Source of the DNA: an uncultured Eubacteriales bacterium
GTDB lineage: Bacteria > Bacillota > Clostridia > Christensenellales > CAG-138
Assembly: GCA_900542615.1 (NCBI GenBank)
Contig: UQOG01000029.1
Location: 1 to 16,482, forward strand
DNA: 16,482 bases
Direction of reading: 5' to 3'
Below, piece by piece: positions 1-6,580 of the stretch. Each line of letters opens with the position of its first letter. Position 1 is the first letter of the stretch. Both the position numbers and the translations under genes were made by a program. Under the pieces are notes generated by a model, which saw nothing but the letters and a program-made list of their open reading frames with translations, did not search any database and had not been told where the DNA came from.

Positions 1-165
1 GGTGGGGGCGGGGGTTTGCTCCTTGGCGGGGGCATTGGCCAGCCACAGCCCGCCTCCCGCTGCCGCCAGGCCGGCTAGGGCGGCTACATACAGGCCCTTT
101 TCCCGCAAAAAGCGCCGGGCCGTTTCCTTCCAATTGGCGAATGTATTTTTGTTTGATCCTTCCAT
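1..165 (-). CDS. N-terminal part of a single-pass membrane protein, possibly an M23/SpoIIQ-like protein (runs off the left edge)
   Basis: The reverse strand reads 55 codons without a stop from an ATG at 163-165 down to base 1. A GAGGTGA ribosome-binding site (complement of 173-179) lies 7 bases upstream. The visible protein has a charged cytoplasmic stretch (about residues 1-24, many K/R/E), one hydrophobic Ala/Gly/Leu-rich segment (about 25-45, beginning GLYVAALAGL), then a Pro/Ala/Thr-rich linker. This is a type II membrane anchor with an exported C-terminal domain outside the window. Clostridial SpoIIQ-like M23 endopeptidase-family proteins have this shape and a similar basic-then-YVxL transition, but no M23 domain is visible, so the family is inference. 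The gene is divergent from yqhQ with a 153-base gap. That a real gene starts here is fairly safe; the function is not. Confidence 0.7.
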   Translation of the reverse strand, partial: MEGSNKNTFANWKETARRFLREKGLYVAALAGLAAAGGGLWLANAPAKEQTPAPT

Positions 166-185
166 GCAGTTATCACCTCGCCAAT

Positions 186-215
186 AGTATTGACACAAAG
201 GCCGTATCCCCATAC
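186..215 (-). promoter_or_regulatory. Possible sigma-F/sigma-G-type promoter for the divergent gene
   Basis: On the minus strand GTATG (complement of 211-215) is followed after 16 bases by GTCAATACT (complement of 186-194). The forespore sigma-F pattern is roughly GYATA-N16-GGNNANANT; I count 4 of 5 defined positions in each box. A start site 6-8 bases downstream would leave a leader of only about 15 bases, beginning at the ribosome-binding site, which weakens the call. No convincing sigma-A promoter is seen on this strand. Confidence 0.25.
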
Positions 216-253
216 ATTTTCACATTTCTGGGCATACACCAGGGGGGCTTCTA

Positions 254-262
254 TGCTATAAT
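254..262 (+). promoter_or_regulatory. Extended -10 promoter for the yqhQ operon
   Basis: TGCTATAAT is a perfect extended -10 element (TGN plus TATAAT, hexamer at 257-262) about 55 bases before the yqhQ start codon. The -35 position (about 234-239, ATACAC) is poor, which is acceptable for extended -10 promoters. It is the only such AT-rich motif in the divergent gap and faces the operon. Confidence 0.65.
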
Positions 263-318
263 ATAGAATGGTTTGGTAGGCGCATGTCCACCGGGCCGGA
301 AAGGAACGACGAACCAAT

Positions 319-1380
319 ATGAAAAAATGTACCGTTGGCGGCCAGGCCGTCATGGAAGGCGTGATGATGAAATCCCCCACCGGCATCGCCATGGCGGTGC
401 GGGAGCCGGATGGCAACATTGCCCTGGAGTATCGGCCCTTTACCAGCAGGGCAAAAAAGGGCACCTTTTTAGGGTTGCCCATCGTGCGGGGGGTGGTGGC
501 CTTTGTGGAAGCCATCAGCGAGGGCATGGGCACCCTGACCCGTTCGGCGGAGCTGGCTGGCGAATCCATAGAGGAGGAACCCTCCAAGTTTGAAAAATGG
601 TTGGCGGAAAAGCTGGGGAAATCTTTGGAAAAGGTGATCATCGCCCTGGCGGTGATTTTGGCTGTCGTGCTGTCGGTGGGGCTGTTTTTCCTGCTGCCCC
701 AGCTGATTAGCTCCGGCATCTTCTCCCTGCTGCCCGGGAGCGATCTGGGCAAAAGCCTCACCGAAGGGCTGGTGCGGCTGCTGATCTTCATCGGCTATAT
801 CCTCTTTTGCGCCAGCGTGAAGGATGTACGCCGGATCTTCATGTACCACGGCGCGGAGCATAAGACCATCGCCTGCTATGAGGCGGAGGCGGAGCTGACC
901 CCTGAAAACGCCATGCACTATACCCGCCTGCACCCCCGGTGCGGCACCAATTACCTGTTTTTGGTTATGGCGGTGTCCATCCTGTTTTTCGCGGCGGTGG
1001 GCTGGAACGCTAACTTCTGGCTGCGGCTGTTGAGCCGGCTGCTGTTTTTGCCCCTGGTGGCGGGGTTGAGCTATGAGCTGCTGCGTTTTGCCGCCAAGTA
1101 TGACAACCTGCTGACCCGGATCATCCGTGCGCCGGGCATGGCGCTGCAATACATCACCACCAAGGAGCCCACCCGGGATATGCTGGAGGTGGCCATTGCG
1201 GCCTTCCATCTGGCCATGCTGCCGGAGGAGGAAGCCCTGGCCGCGGTAAAGGAAAACCGGGCTGAAAAGGCCGCCCGGGAAGCCCAAGCCGCCCAGGAGG
1301 AAGCGCCTGCCCCTGAAGAAGCGGCCCAAGAGGCGGCGCCTTCGGAGGCGGACGGCCCGGCCCGGGAGGCGGCGGAGTGA
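319..1380 (+). CDS. yqhQ: DUF1385 family integral membrane protein (YqhQ)
   Basis: A 353-residue protein of the DUF1385/YqhQ family, whose function is unknown. Family signatures seen: VGGQAVMEGVMMKSP at residues 6-20, MYHGAEHKTI from residue 175, and HPRCGTNY at 205-212. Four hydrophobic segments (about 110-135, 150-167, 211-231, 233-253) make it an inner-membrane protein. The C-terminal 45 or so residues are an Ala/Glu/Pro-rich, probably disordered tail that makes it somewhat longer than usual for the family. The ATG at 319 lies 13 bases after AAGGA, a loose spacing, but the conserved motif begins at residue 6, so the start is right. It is the first gene of the run and its stop overlaps the GTG of prmC. 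In Clostridia this gene commonly neighbours prmC and prfA, as here. Identification is firm; function is unknown. Confidence 0.92.
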   Translation: MKKCTVGGQAVMEGVMMKSPTGIAMAVREPDGNIALEYRPFTSRAKKGTFLGLPIVRGVVAFVEAISEGMGTLTRSAELAGESIEEEPSKFEKWLAEKLGKSLEKVIIALAVILAVVLSVGLFFLLPQLISSGIFSLLPGSDLGKSLTEGLVRLLIFIGYILFCASVKDVRRIFMYHGAEHKTIACYEAEAELTPENAMHYTRLHPRCGTNYLFLVMAVSILFFAAVGWNANFWLRLLSRLLFLPLVAGLSYELLRFAAKYDNLLTRIIRAPGMALQYITTKEPTRDMLEVAIAAFHLAMLPEEEALAAVKENRAEKAAREAQAAQEEAPAPEEAAQEAAPSEADGPAREAAE

Positions 1381-2204
1381 CCCTGTCGCAAGCCCTGGCC
1401 ATGGGGACAGCGGCCCTGGAAGCCGGCTGCGGGGACAGCGCCCGGTTTGAGGCCCGGCAGCTGTTGGCCCATGGGATGGGGTTGGCGCGCCTGCCCCTGG
1501 CCCTGGACGCTTCCCTGTCCCCAGTCCAGGAAGCGGCATATAGGGGACTGCTGGGGCGGCGGCTTGCAGGGGAGCCCCTGCAATACATCCTGGGGCAGTG
1601 GGAATTCATGGGCCTGCCCTTTTACGTGGGGCCGGAGGCCCTGATCCCCCGGCCGGATACGGAGACCCTATGCGAGGCGGTGCTGGCCCGCCGGCCCAAG
1701 GGCCGGGGCGTAAAGCTGCTGGACCTTTGCTGCGGCACCGGATGCATCGGCCTGAGCCTGGGGAAGCTGGGGGGCTTTCTGCCCACCCTGACGGATATCA
1801 GCCCCCAATGCCTGGCCCTGGCCCAGCGGAACGCCCGGATGAACCAGGTGGAAGCCCGGTTTTTCCAGGGGGACCTGTTTGCCGCCCTGCCCCAGGGGGA
1901 AACCTTTGGGGTGATCTGCGCCAATCCCCCCTATATCCCTGCCGGGGACATCCCCTGCCTGCAGCGGGAGGTGGGCTACGAGCCCCGGCTGGCCCTGGAC
2001 GGGGGGCCGGACGGCTTGGCCTTTTACCGGCGCATCGCCCAAGGATACAGGGCCCGTCTCGCCCCCAGGGGGCTGTTGGCCTTGGAATTGGGGGCCGGGC
2101 AATTCCCGGCGGTACAGGCCCTGTTTGGGGGCGGGACCGCCGTGAAGGATGTTTGCGGCCACGACCGCGTGATTTTGCTGGAACATGAGGAGGACCCATG
2201 CTGA
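1377..2204 (+). CDS. prmC: Peptide chain release factor N5-glutamine methyltransferase (PrmC/HemK)
   Basis: A SAM-dependent enzyme that methylates the glutamine of the GGQ motif of release factors, in the cytoplasm. The N-terminal helical recognition domain is about residues 1-85 and the Rossmann methyltransferase domain about 90-270. SAM-binding motif I is LLDLCCGTGCIGLSLG (near residue 113). The catalytic NPPY signature is N183-P-P-Y186. EPRLALDGGPDGL is the conserved segment after it. Length 275 is normal. Translation starts at a GTG that overlaps the yqhQ stop (GTGA, 1377-1380), with GGGAGG at 1364-1369 as ribosome-binding site, so the pair is translationally coupled. Its end overlaps prfA, which encodes its substrate, by 7 bases. 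Confidence 0.95.
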   Translation: MTLSQALAMGTAALEAGCGDSARFEARQLLAHGMGLARLPLALDASLSPVQEAAYRGLLGRRLAGEPLQYILGQWEFMGLPFYVGPEALIPRPDTETLCEAVLARRPKGRGVKLLDLCCGTGCIGLSLGKLGGFLPTLTDISPQCLALAQRNARMNQVEARFFQGDLFAALPQGETFGVICANPPYIPAGDIPCLQREVGYEPRLALDGGPDGLAFYRRIAQGYRARLAPRGLLALELGAGQFPAVQALFGGGTAVKDVCGHDRVILLEHEEDPC

Positions 2205-3274
2205 ACAAGCTGCAAGGAATCAAAGCCCGTTACGAGGAGCTCACCCATACCCTGAGCCGGCCGGAAGCCATGGCGGACCAGGCGGCCTGGCGGGACATGG
2301 TGAAGGAGCACGCCCAGCTGGAGGAGATCGTAACGGTGTTCGACGAATATACCAAGGCGGTCCAGGCTGCCGAGGATTGCAAGGAAATGCTCACAGAGCA
2401 TCTGGATGGGGAAATGCGGGAGCTGGTGCACGGGGAGCTGAGCGAGCTGAGCCAGAAGGCCGAGGCCCTTACCGAGCAATTGAAGATCATGCTCCTGCCC
2501 AAGGACCCCAACGACGACAAGAACGTGATCATCGAGATCCGGGCGGGCACCGGCGGGGACGAGGCGGCGCTATTTGGGGCGGACCTGCTGCGCATGTACC
2601 AGCGGTATGCGGAGCGCCACGGCTTCAAGGGGGAGCTGCTCAACGAAAACCTCACCGAGATGGGGGGCGTGAAGGAAGTGGTGCTGTCCCTATCCGGCCG
2701 GGGGGCCTATTCCCGCATGAAATACGAGAGCGGGGTGCACCGGGTGCAGCGGGTACCGGAAACCGAGTCCCAGGGCCGCATCCACACCAGCGCGGCCACG
2801 GTGGCGGTGCTGCCCGAGGCTGAGGACGTGGAGGTGCAGATCGATCCCAAGGACCTGCAGATCGACACCTACCGCAGCGGCGGGGCCGGGGGCCAGCATG
2901 TCAATAAGACCGAAAGCGCCATACGGATCACCCATCTGCCCACGGGCCTGGTGGTTCAGTGCCAGGACGAGCGCAGCCAGCTGAAGAACAAGGAAAAGGC
3001 CATGCGGGTGCTCAAAAGCCGGCTGTTGGAGCTTTATCAATCCGAGAAGGACGCCAAGGAAGCGGGCGCCCGGAAATCCATGGTGGGCAGCGGGGACCGG
3101 AGCGAGCGGATCCGCACCTACAACTTCCCCCAGGGCCGGGTCACCGACCACCGGATCAACCTGACCATGTACCGGCTGGAGTCCTTCTTGGACGGGGACA
3201 TGGACGAGGTGATCGACGCCCTGATCATCGCGGACCGGGCGGCCCAGCTTTCCGGGGACGGAGAAGGGAAGTAG
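2198..3274 (+). CDS. prfA: Peptide chain release factor 1 (RF1)
   Basis: RF1 recognises UAA/UAG in the ribosomal A site and triggers peptide release. The protein has 358 residues, the usual length. The N-terminal helical domain is followed by the codon-recognition region VPETESQGRIHTSAATVAV, with the P-x-T tripeptide of RF1 (here PET, as also seen in Bacillus) rather than the SPF of RF2. The GGQ loop is RSGGAGGQHVNKTES with G231-G232-Q233; Q233 is the residue methylated by PrmC. The C-terminal region has the usual SGDRSERIRTYNFPQGRVTDHR segment split across residues about 300-322. The ATG at 2198 lies inside the end of prmC, with GAGGAGG at 2187-2193. The Sua5-family gene follows after 7 bases. 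Confidence 0.97.
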   Translation: MLNKLQGIKARYEELTHTLSRPEAMADQAAWRDMVKEHAQLEEIVTVFDEYTKAVQAAEDCKEMLTEHLDGEMRELVHGELSELSQKAEALTEQLKIMLLPKDPNDDKNVIIEIRAGTGGDEAALFGADLLRMYQRYAERHGFKGELLNENLTEMGGVKEVVLSLSGRGAYSRMKYESGVHRVQRVPETESQGRIHTSAATVAVLPEAEDVEVQIDPKDLQIDTYRSGGAGGQHVNKTESAIRITHLPTGLVVQCQDERSQLKNKEKAMRVLKSRLLELYQSEKDAKEAGARKSMVGSGDRSERIRTYNFPQGRVTDHRINLTMYRLESFLDGDMDEVIDALIIADRAAQLSGDGEGK

Positions 3275-3281
3275 TCCCAGT

Positions 3282-4325
3282 ATGCAGACCCAGTTTTTTA
3301 ACGCCACCTCCCAAAAGGAAAACGGGGTGCGCCTGGCAGGTTCCATTATCCGGTCGGGGGGGCTGGTGGCCTTTCCCACGGAAACCGTGTACGGCCTGGG
3401 GGCCAACGGCCTGGACCCGGCGGCGGTAGAGGGCATCTTCCGGGCCAAGGGCCGGCCTTCGGACAACCCCCTGATCCTCCATGTGGCCAAAAAAAGCGAC
3501 GTGAAGGACCTATGGACCCGGGTGCCTGAGGAGGCCCGGCTGTTGATGGACGCCTTTTGGCCCGGGCCCCTGACCCTGATCTTCAACCGGAGCAGCCTGG
3601 TGCCGGACCAGGTGGCCGCCGGGCTGCCCACCGTGGCGGTGCGTATGCCGGACCACAAAACCGCCCTGGCCCTGATCCGGGCCGCCGGGGTGCCCATCGC
3701 CGCCCCCAGCGCCAATTTGTCCGGCCGGCCCAGCCCCACCACCGCCCAGCACGTGAAGGCGGACCTGGAGGGCCGCATCGACCTGATCCTGGATGGCGGC
3801 CCCTGCCGGGTGGGCTTGGAATCCACGGTGCTCTCCCTGTGCGGGACGCCCACCATCCTGCGGCCCGGCGGGGTCACCCGGGAAATGCTGGAGGCGGTCA
3901 TGGGCAGCGTCCAGGTTTCCAGCGCCGTGCTCGCCCCCCTAAAGGGGGATGGCGCCGCCCCCTCCCCGGGCATGAAGTATAAGCATTACGCACCCAACGC
4001 CCAGGTGCGCATCGCCGGCGGAAGCCCCCGCCAGGCCGCGGAAAACATCTGCACCGCCTACGATATTGCAAGCCTGGAAGGAAAAACCTGCATGATTTTT
4101 GCTACCAGGCAGACCCAAGCCTTTTATCGGCAGCGCAAGTATGTTATAATAGGCGACAGGGAGGATCCCGCCACCCTGTGCGCCAGCCTGTTCTCAGCCC
4201 TGCGCCAGTATGGGGACGATGTGGATCTGGTCCTGTGCGAAGCCCTCCCCCAGCAGGAGATGGGCCTCGCCTATATGAACCGCCTGCTTCGGGCCGCTGG
4301 ATTCCAATGGTTGGAGGAAGCATGA
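3282..4325 (+). CDS. ywlC: L-threonylcarbamoyladenylate synthase, Sua5/YwlC type (two-domain)
   Basis: Makes threonylcarbamoyl-AMP from Thr, bicarbonate and ATP, the first step of the t6A37 modification of ANN-decoding tRNAs. The YrdC-like catalytic domain spans about residues 12-205: GGLVAFPTETVYGLGANG, the RAKGRPSDNPLI loop, FWPGPLT, and SANLSGRPSPTTA. The Sua5-type linker PGMKYKHYAP (K232 to P238) leads into a C-terminal Sua5 domain (about 240-347), so this is the long Sua5 form rather than short TsaC. The 347-residue length fits. The start at 3282 follows prfA by 7 bases, with GAGAAGGG as ribosome-binding site. The end overlaps the phosphatase gene. Two consecutive rare ATA codons near residues 289-290 coincide with a candidate promoter (4142-4150). 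Confidence 0.95.
   Translation: MQTQFFNATSQKENGVRLAGSIIRSGGLVAFPTETVYGLGANGLDPAAVEGIFRAKGRPSDNPLILHVAKKSDVKDLWTRVPEEARLLMDAFWPGPLTLIFNRSSLVPDQVAAGLPTVAVRMPDHKTALALIRAAGVPIAAPSANLSGRPSPTTAQHVKADLEGRIDLILDGGPCRVGLESTVLSLCGTPTILRPGGVTREMLEAVMGSVQVSSAVLAPLKGDGAAPSPGMKYKHYAPNAQVRIAGGSPRQAAENICTAYDIASLEGKTCMIFATRQTQAFYRQRKYVIIGDREDPATLCASLFSALRQYGDDVDLVLCEALPQQEMGLAYMNRLLRAAGFQWLEEA
4142..4150 (+). promoter_or_regulatory. Candidate internal extended -10 promoter within the Sua5 gene
   Basis: TGTTATAAT is a perfect extended -10 motif, about 175 bases before the ywlE start, inside otherwise GC-rich coding sequence. It is built from the codons TAT GTT ATA ATA. The -35 position (4122-4127, TTTTAT) is weak. 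If active it would give extra or growth-phase-specific transcription of ywlE, rpiB and perhaps upp. A chance occurrence is possible. Confidence 0.35.
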
Positions 4326-4777
4326 TGCAGCAGGTTCTTTTTGTGTGTACAGGCAATACCTGCCGCAGCCCCATGGCGGAATACCTGTTTAACCAGGCCG
4401 CCGCCCGGCAGGGGCTGGCCTGGCGGGCCGCCTCCGCCGGCCTCTATGCCGCGGACGCCCCCATGAGCCAGGGCGCCCTCGCCGCCCTGGCCAAGCGCTC
4501 CATGGACGGCTCCCGCCACCGGGCCCGGCCCCTGACCGGTGCCATGGTGCAGGATGCGGATCTGGTTTTATGCATGACCCAGGCCCACCTGGACGCCCTT
4601 TTGGACCGCTTTCCCCAGGCCAACGCAAGGCGGTTGGCAGCATATGATATAAGCGACCCTTATGGCGGATCCCAACGCACCTATGATTTTGTATCAGAGC
4701 AGCTGGCGCAAGCCATCCAGGCCCTGTTACCAACCCTGTCCGCCCCGGCGGAAACGGAAAGGAGTGACGTCCCATGA
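4325..4777 (+). CDS. ywlE: Low-molecular-weight phosphotyrosine-phosphatase family, probable protein-arginine phosphatase (YwlE-like)
   Basis: A cysteine-dependent phosphatase of the LMW-PTP fold, about 150 residues. The P-loop CTGNTCRS lies at the N-terminus (Cys8 nucleophile, Arg14). The general-acid region is DPYGGSQRTYDF near residue 112. The threonine four residues after the catalytic Cys is the feature that gives B. subtilis YwlE its phosphoarginine specificity; tyrosine-specific members usually carry a bulkier residue there. Arginine phosphatase is therefore the better call, though no McsB kinase gene is visible. Two start codons are adjacent: 4322 (a classic ATGA overlap with the upstream stop) and 4325. 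I prefer 4325 because GGAGG at 4313-4317 is then 7 bases away rather than 4. It overlaps rpiB by ATGA. Confidence 0.88.
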   Translation: MQQVLFVCTGNTCRSPMAEYLFNQAAARQGLAWRAASAGLYAADAPMSQGALAALAKRSMDGSRHRARPLTGAMVQDADLVLCMTQAHLDALLDRFPQANARRLAAYDISDPYGGSQRTYDFVSEQLAQAIQALLPTLSAPAETERSDVP

Positions 4778-5217
4778 AAATCGCCATCGCCAGCGATCAC
4801 GGCGGCTACGCGTACAAGCAGGAATTGATCCCCTATATGGAATCCCTGGGGCACCAGGTAATGGATCTTGGTTGCCACGGCCCGGAGAGCGTGGATTATC
4901 CGGATTACGGCATTCCCTGCGCCCAGGCGGTAGCCGGGGGCCAGGCGGACCGGGGGGTGGTGATCTGCGGCACGGGAATCGGCATTTCCATTTCCGCCAA
5001 CAAGGTGCCCGGCATCCGCTGCGCCCTGTGCACCGACCCGCTGATGGCCCGGCTCACCCGGGAGCATAACGACGCCAACATGTTGGCCATGGGCGGCCGC
5101 ATTATCGGCATCGAGCTAGCCAAGGACATTGTACGGGTGTTCCTCTCCACGGAATTTTCCGGGGGCAGGCACAAGACCCGCATCGATAAAATCGCACAAT
5201 ATGAGGCGAACCGCTAA
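4774..5217 (+). CDS. rpiB: Ribose 5-phosphate isomerase B
   Basis: Interconverts ribose 5-phosphate and ribulose 5-phosphate in the pentose phosphate pathway. The 147-residue protein is a textbook RpiB: IASDHGGYAYKQ at the N-terminus, GxxxxxSVDYPDYG, and the catalytic VICGTGIGISISANK with Cys65. REHNDANMLAMGGR and the FSGGRHKTRIDKI tail also fit. The LacA/LacB relatives are excluded by context and by the Cys-containing loop. The ATG overlaps the ywlE stop (ATGA, 4774-4777), with AAAGGAG at 4758-4764. The ywlE-rpiB pairing is conserved in Firmicutes (ywlE-ywlF in Bacillus). Confidence 0.95.
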   Translation: MKIAIASDHGGYAYKQELIPYMESLGHQVMDLGCHGPESVDYPDYGIPCAQAVAGGQADRGVVICGTGIGISISANKVPGIRCALCTDPLMARLTREHNDANMLAMGGRIIGIELAKDIVRVFLSTEFSGGRHKTRIDKIAQYEANR

Positions 5218-5231
5218 GGGCTTCCCCCCCT

Positions 5232-5277
5232 GCCGGCGCCTTGGCCAAAGAGACGCCGGCCCCGGGACAAGCCCCGG
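5232..5277 (+). other. GC-rich hairpins between rpiB and upp, possible weak terminator
   Basis: GCCGGCG (5232-5238) pairs with CGCCGGC (5254-5260). A second stem, CCGGG (5262-5266) with CCCGG (5273-5277), follows directly. A T-rich stretch (CTTTTGTTTT) comes only about 20 bases later, so this is not a classical intrinsic terminator. It may attenuate read-through into upp or process the message. I found no convincing -10/-35 pair for a separate upp promoter in this 146-base gap. Confidence 0.35.
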
Positions 5278-5363
5278 ACGCCCCCGTTGCATTTGGCTTT
5301 TGTTTTACCAGGGGCTTTGCGCCCTGCATTTCCATGAATAACCGAAAGGAGATTTCATCAATA

Positions 5364-5993
5364 ATGGGAAACGTCACCGTCATCGATCATCCGTTGGTCC
5401 AGCACAAGCTCTCTTACCTGCGGGATACCGAAACCGGCTCCAAGGAGTTTCGGGAGCTGGTCAGCGAGCTGGCCATGCTCCTCACCTATGAGGCTACCCG
5501 GGACCTGCCCCTGGAGGAGACCACGGTCCATACCCCTGTAGCCGACGCCAAGTGCTATGTGCTGGCCGGGAAAAAGCTGGGCATCGTCCCCATTTTGCGG
5601 GCGGGCCTTGGGATGGTGGAAGGCATGATGAGCCTGGTGCCCGCCGCCAAGGTGGGCCATATCGGCATGTACCGGGATCCGAACACCTTGCAGCCGGTGG
5701 ACTATTACTGCAAGCTCCCCGCCGACGCCAGCGAGCGGGACATGCTCATCGTGGACCCCATGCTGGCGACCGGCGGTTCCGCGGTGGAAGGCATCAACGT
5801 GGTGAAGCGGGCGGGCTGCAAGAACATCAAGCTGGTGTGCCTCATCGCCGCCCCCGAGGGCATCGAAGTGGTGCAAAAGGCCCATCCGGACGTGGATATC
5901 TTTGTGGCGTCGATAGATGAATGCCTCAATGACCACGGCTATATCGTCCCCGGCCTGGGGGACGCGGGAGACCGGCTGTTCGGCACCAAATAA
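5364..5993 (+). CDS. upp: Uracil phosphoribosyltransferase
   Basis: Converts uracil plus PRPP to UMP (pyrimidine salvage). With the ATG at 5364 the protein has 209 residues, exactly the usual size, and begins GNVTVIDHPLVQHKLSYLRD, the conserved N-terminus. The PRPP-binding loop is IVDPMLATGGSA (D131 to about A140). The uracil-binding C-terminus is GYIVPGLGDAGDRLFGTK. An in-frame upstream extension to 5241 has no homology-like content and no ribosome-binding site. AAAGGAG at 5345-5351 sits 12 bases before the chosen ATG, somewhat long. It is separated from rpiB by 146 bases and followed by a terminator region, then the V-ATPase operon. Confidence 0.95.
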   Translation: MGNVTVIDHPLVQHKLSYLRDTETGSKEFRELVSELAMLLTYEATRDLPLEETTVHTPVADAKCYVLAGKKLGIVPILRAGLGMVEGMMSLVPAAKVGHIGMYRDPNTLQPVDYYCKLPADASERDMLIVDPMLATGGSAVEGINVVKRAGCKNIKLVCLIAAPEGIEVVQKAHPDVDIFVASIDECLNDHGYIVPGLGDAGDRLFGTK

Positions 5994-6010
5994 CCAGTAA
6001 CGCGCCGTTG

Positions 6011-6071
6011 CCTTCCCCGGCCAAGCCCGGGGAAGGCCCCTGCTTTTGGGCCCGGCGACCAAAAATTTTTT
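6011..6071 (+). terminator. Bipartite terminator region after upp
   Basis: A perfect 10-bp hairpin, CCTTCCCCGG (6011-6020) with CCGGGGAAGG (6027-6036), follows the upp stop by 17 bases but lacks a direct T-run. A second hairpin, TTTTGG (6044-6049) with CCAAAA (6059-6064), is followed by six Ts (6066-6071). Together they plausibly end the housekeeping transcript before the V-ATPase promoter. Confidence 0.65.
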
Positions 6072-6117
6072 CAGCGGATTATATGATAATTTTATAACGA
6101 AGTTCGTCAGCCATGTA

Positions 6118-6146
6118 TTGCCCTTTCTCTCTATAGGGGGTACAAT
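6118..6146 (+). promoter_or_regulatory. Sigma-A promoter of the V-ATPase operon
   Basis: TTGCCC (6118-6123), a 17-base spacer, then TACAAT (6141-6146): 4 of 6 and 5 of 6 matches to consensus at ideal spacing. It lies just downstream of the upp terminator and about 125 bases before the first V-ATPase start codon. An AT-rich stretch (6079-6098) upstream may act as an UP element. Confidence 0.65.
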
Positions 6147-6154
6147 GATAGAAT

Positions 6155-6219
6155 AACCCCATATCGTGTTGGGTTTCTATATTTTTGGCATCGGGCGCCA
6201 TTCTCTTCTCGCGGCGTCC
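6155..6219 (+). promoter_or_regulatory. Structured 5' leader of the V-ATPase operon (two candidate hairpins)
   Basis: Within the predicted leader, AACCC (6155-6159) can pair with GGGTT (6171-6175), followed by a T-rich tract (6174-6186). Downstream, GGGCGCC (6193-6199) pairs with GGCGTCC (6213-6219) with one G·U. The first could act as an attenuator. I recognise no known riboswitch class, and the first stem is only 5 bp. Confidence 0.25.
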
Positions 6220-6271
6220 GCCATCCAACCAGATCGAAGGCATTCAATTTTATAAAAGGGAGGTAAGGGAG

Positions 6272-6580
6272 TTGCCATCCATTATCGACATGGTCTCCCA
6301 AGCGGAGGCAGAAGCTTTATCCTTGAAAAAAGACGCGGAGCGGCAAGCCAAAGAAATGGAAGCCGCAGCCCGGCAAGACGCCCAGGCGCAGATCCAGGCG
6401 GCCCAAGAGGCGGGCCGGAACCAGGTGGCGGCCGCCATTGCCGAGGCCGAGGAGGAGGGCAAGCATATCGCCCAAGAGATATGTGACCAAGAGGCGGCCA
6501 AGGCGGCGGCTTCCAGCCAACGTGCCCGGGAGGCCCTGCCCCAGGCGGTAGCCTATATTCTGGAAAGGGTGAAAGCATGA
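6272..6580 (+). CDS. ntpF: V-type ATPase subunit G/H (peripheral stalk, NtpF/AhaH-like)
   Basis: A 102-residue, almost entirely helical protein rich in Ala, Glu, Gln and Lys (coiled coil over about residues 7-85). It fits the peripheral-stalk G/H subunit that dimerises with E and holds the catalytic head against subunit I. I place the start at TTG 6272 because GGGAGG (6258-6263) is 8 bases upstream, while the first ATG in frame nearby (6290) has only a poorly spaced site. The resulting N-terminus, fMet-PSIIDMVSQAEAEA, looks right for the family. It is the first gene of the operon, as ntpF is in Enterococcus hirae, and overlaps the I-subunit gene by ATGA. Sequence alone is low-complexity, so the assignment relies partly on position. 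Confidence 0.82.
   Translation: MPSIIDMVSQAEAEALSLKKDAERQAKEMEAAARQDAQAQIQAAQEAGRNQVAAAIAEAEEEGKHIAQEICDQEAAKAAASSQRAREALPQAVAYILERVKA

Noticed and set aside
2..187. A 61-codon plus-strand frame at the left edge
   Set aside because: The minus strand here has a proper ribosome-binding site, start codon and membrane-anchor pattern; the plus frame has none of these.
2690..3973. A 427-codon minus-strand frame over prfA and the Sua5 gene
   Set aside because: Shadow of two clearly identified genes; composition is not protein-like.
4178..4324. A 49-codon N-terminal extension of the ywlE-like phosphatase
   Set aside because: It overlaps the Sua5 gene in another frame. The P-loop should lie within the first ten or so residues, as it does from 4325.
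5241..5363. A 41-codon N-terminal extension of upp
   Set aside because: The 209-residue product from 5364 is the full family length, and the extension is intergenic hairpin sequence with no ribosome-binding site.
6185..6271. A 29-codon N-terminal extension of the V-ATPase G/H subunit
   Set aside because: It covers the promoter-proximal leader hairpins and has no ribosome-binding site. The GGGAGG at 6258-6263 points to TTG 6272.
6147..6271. A named riboswitch upstream of the V-ATPase operon
   Set aside because: No recognisable conserved core of any class I know; only short hairpins are visible, so it is left as an unassigned leader.
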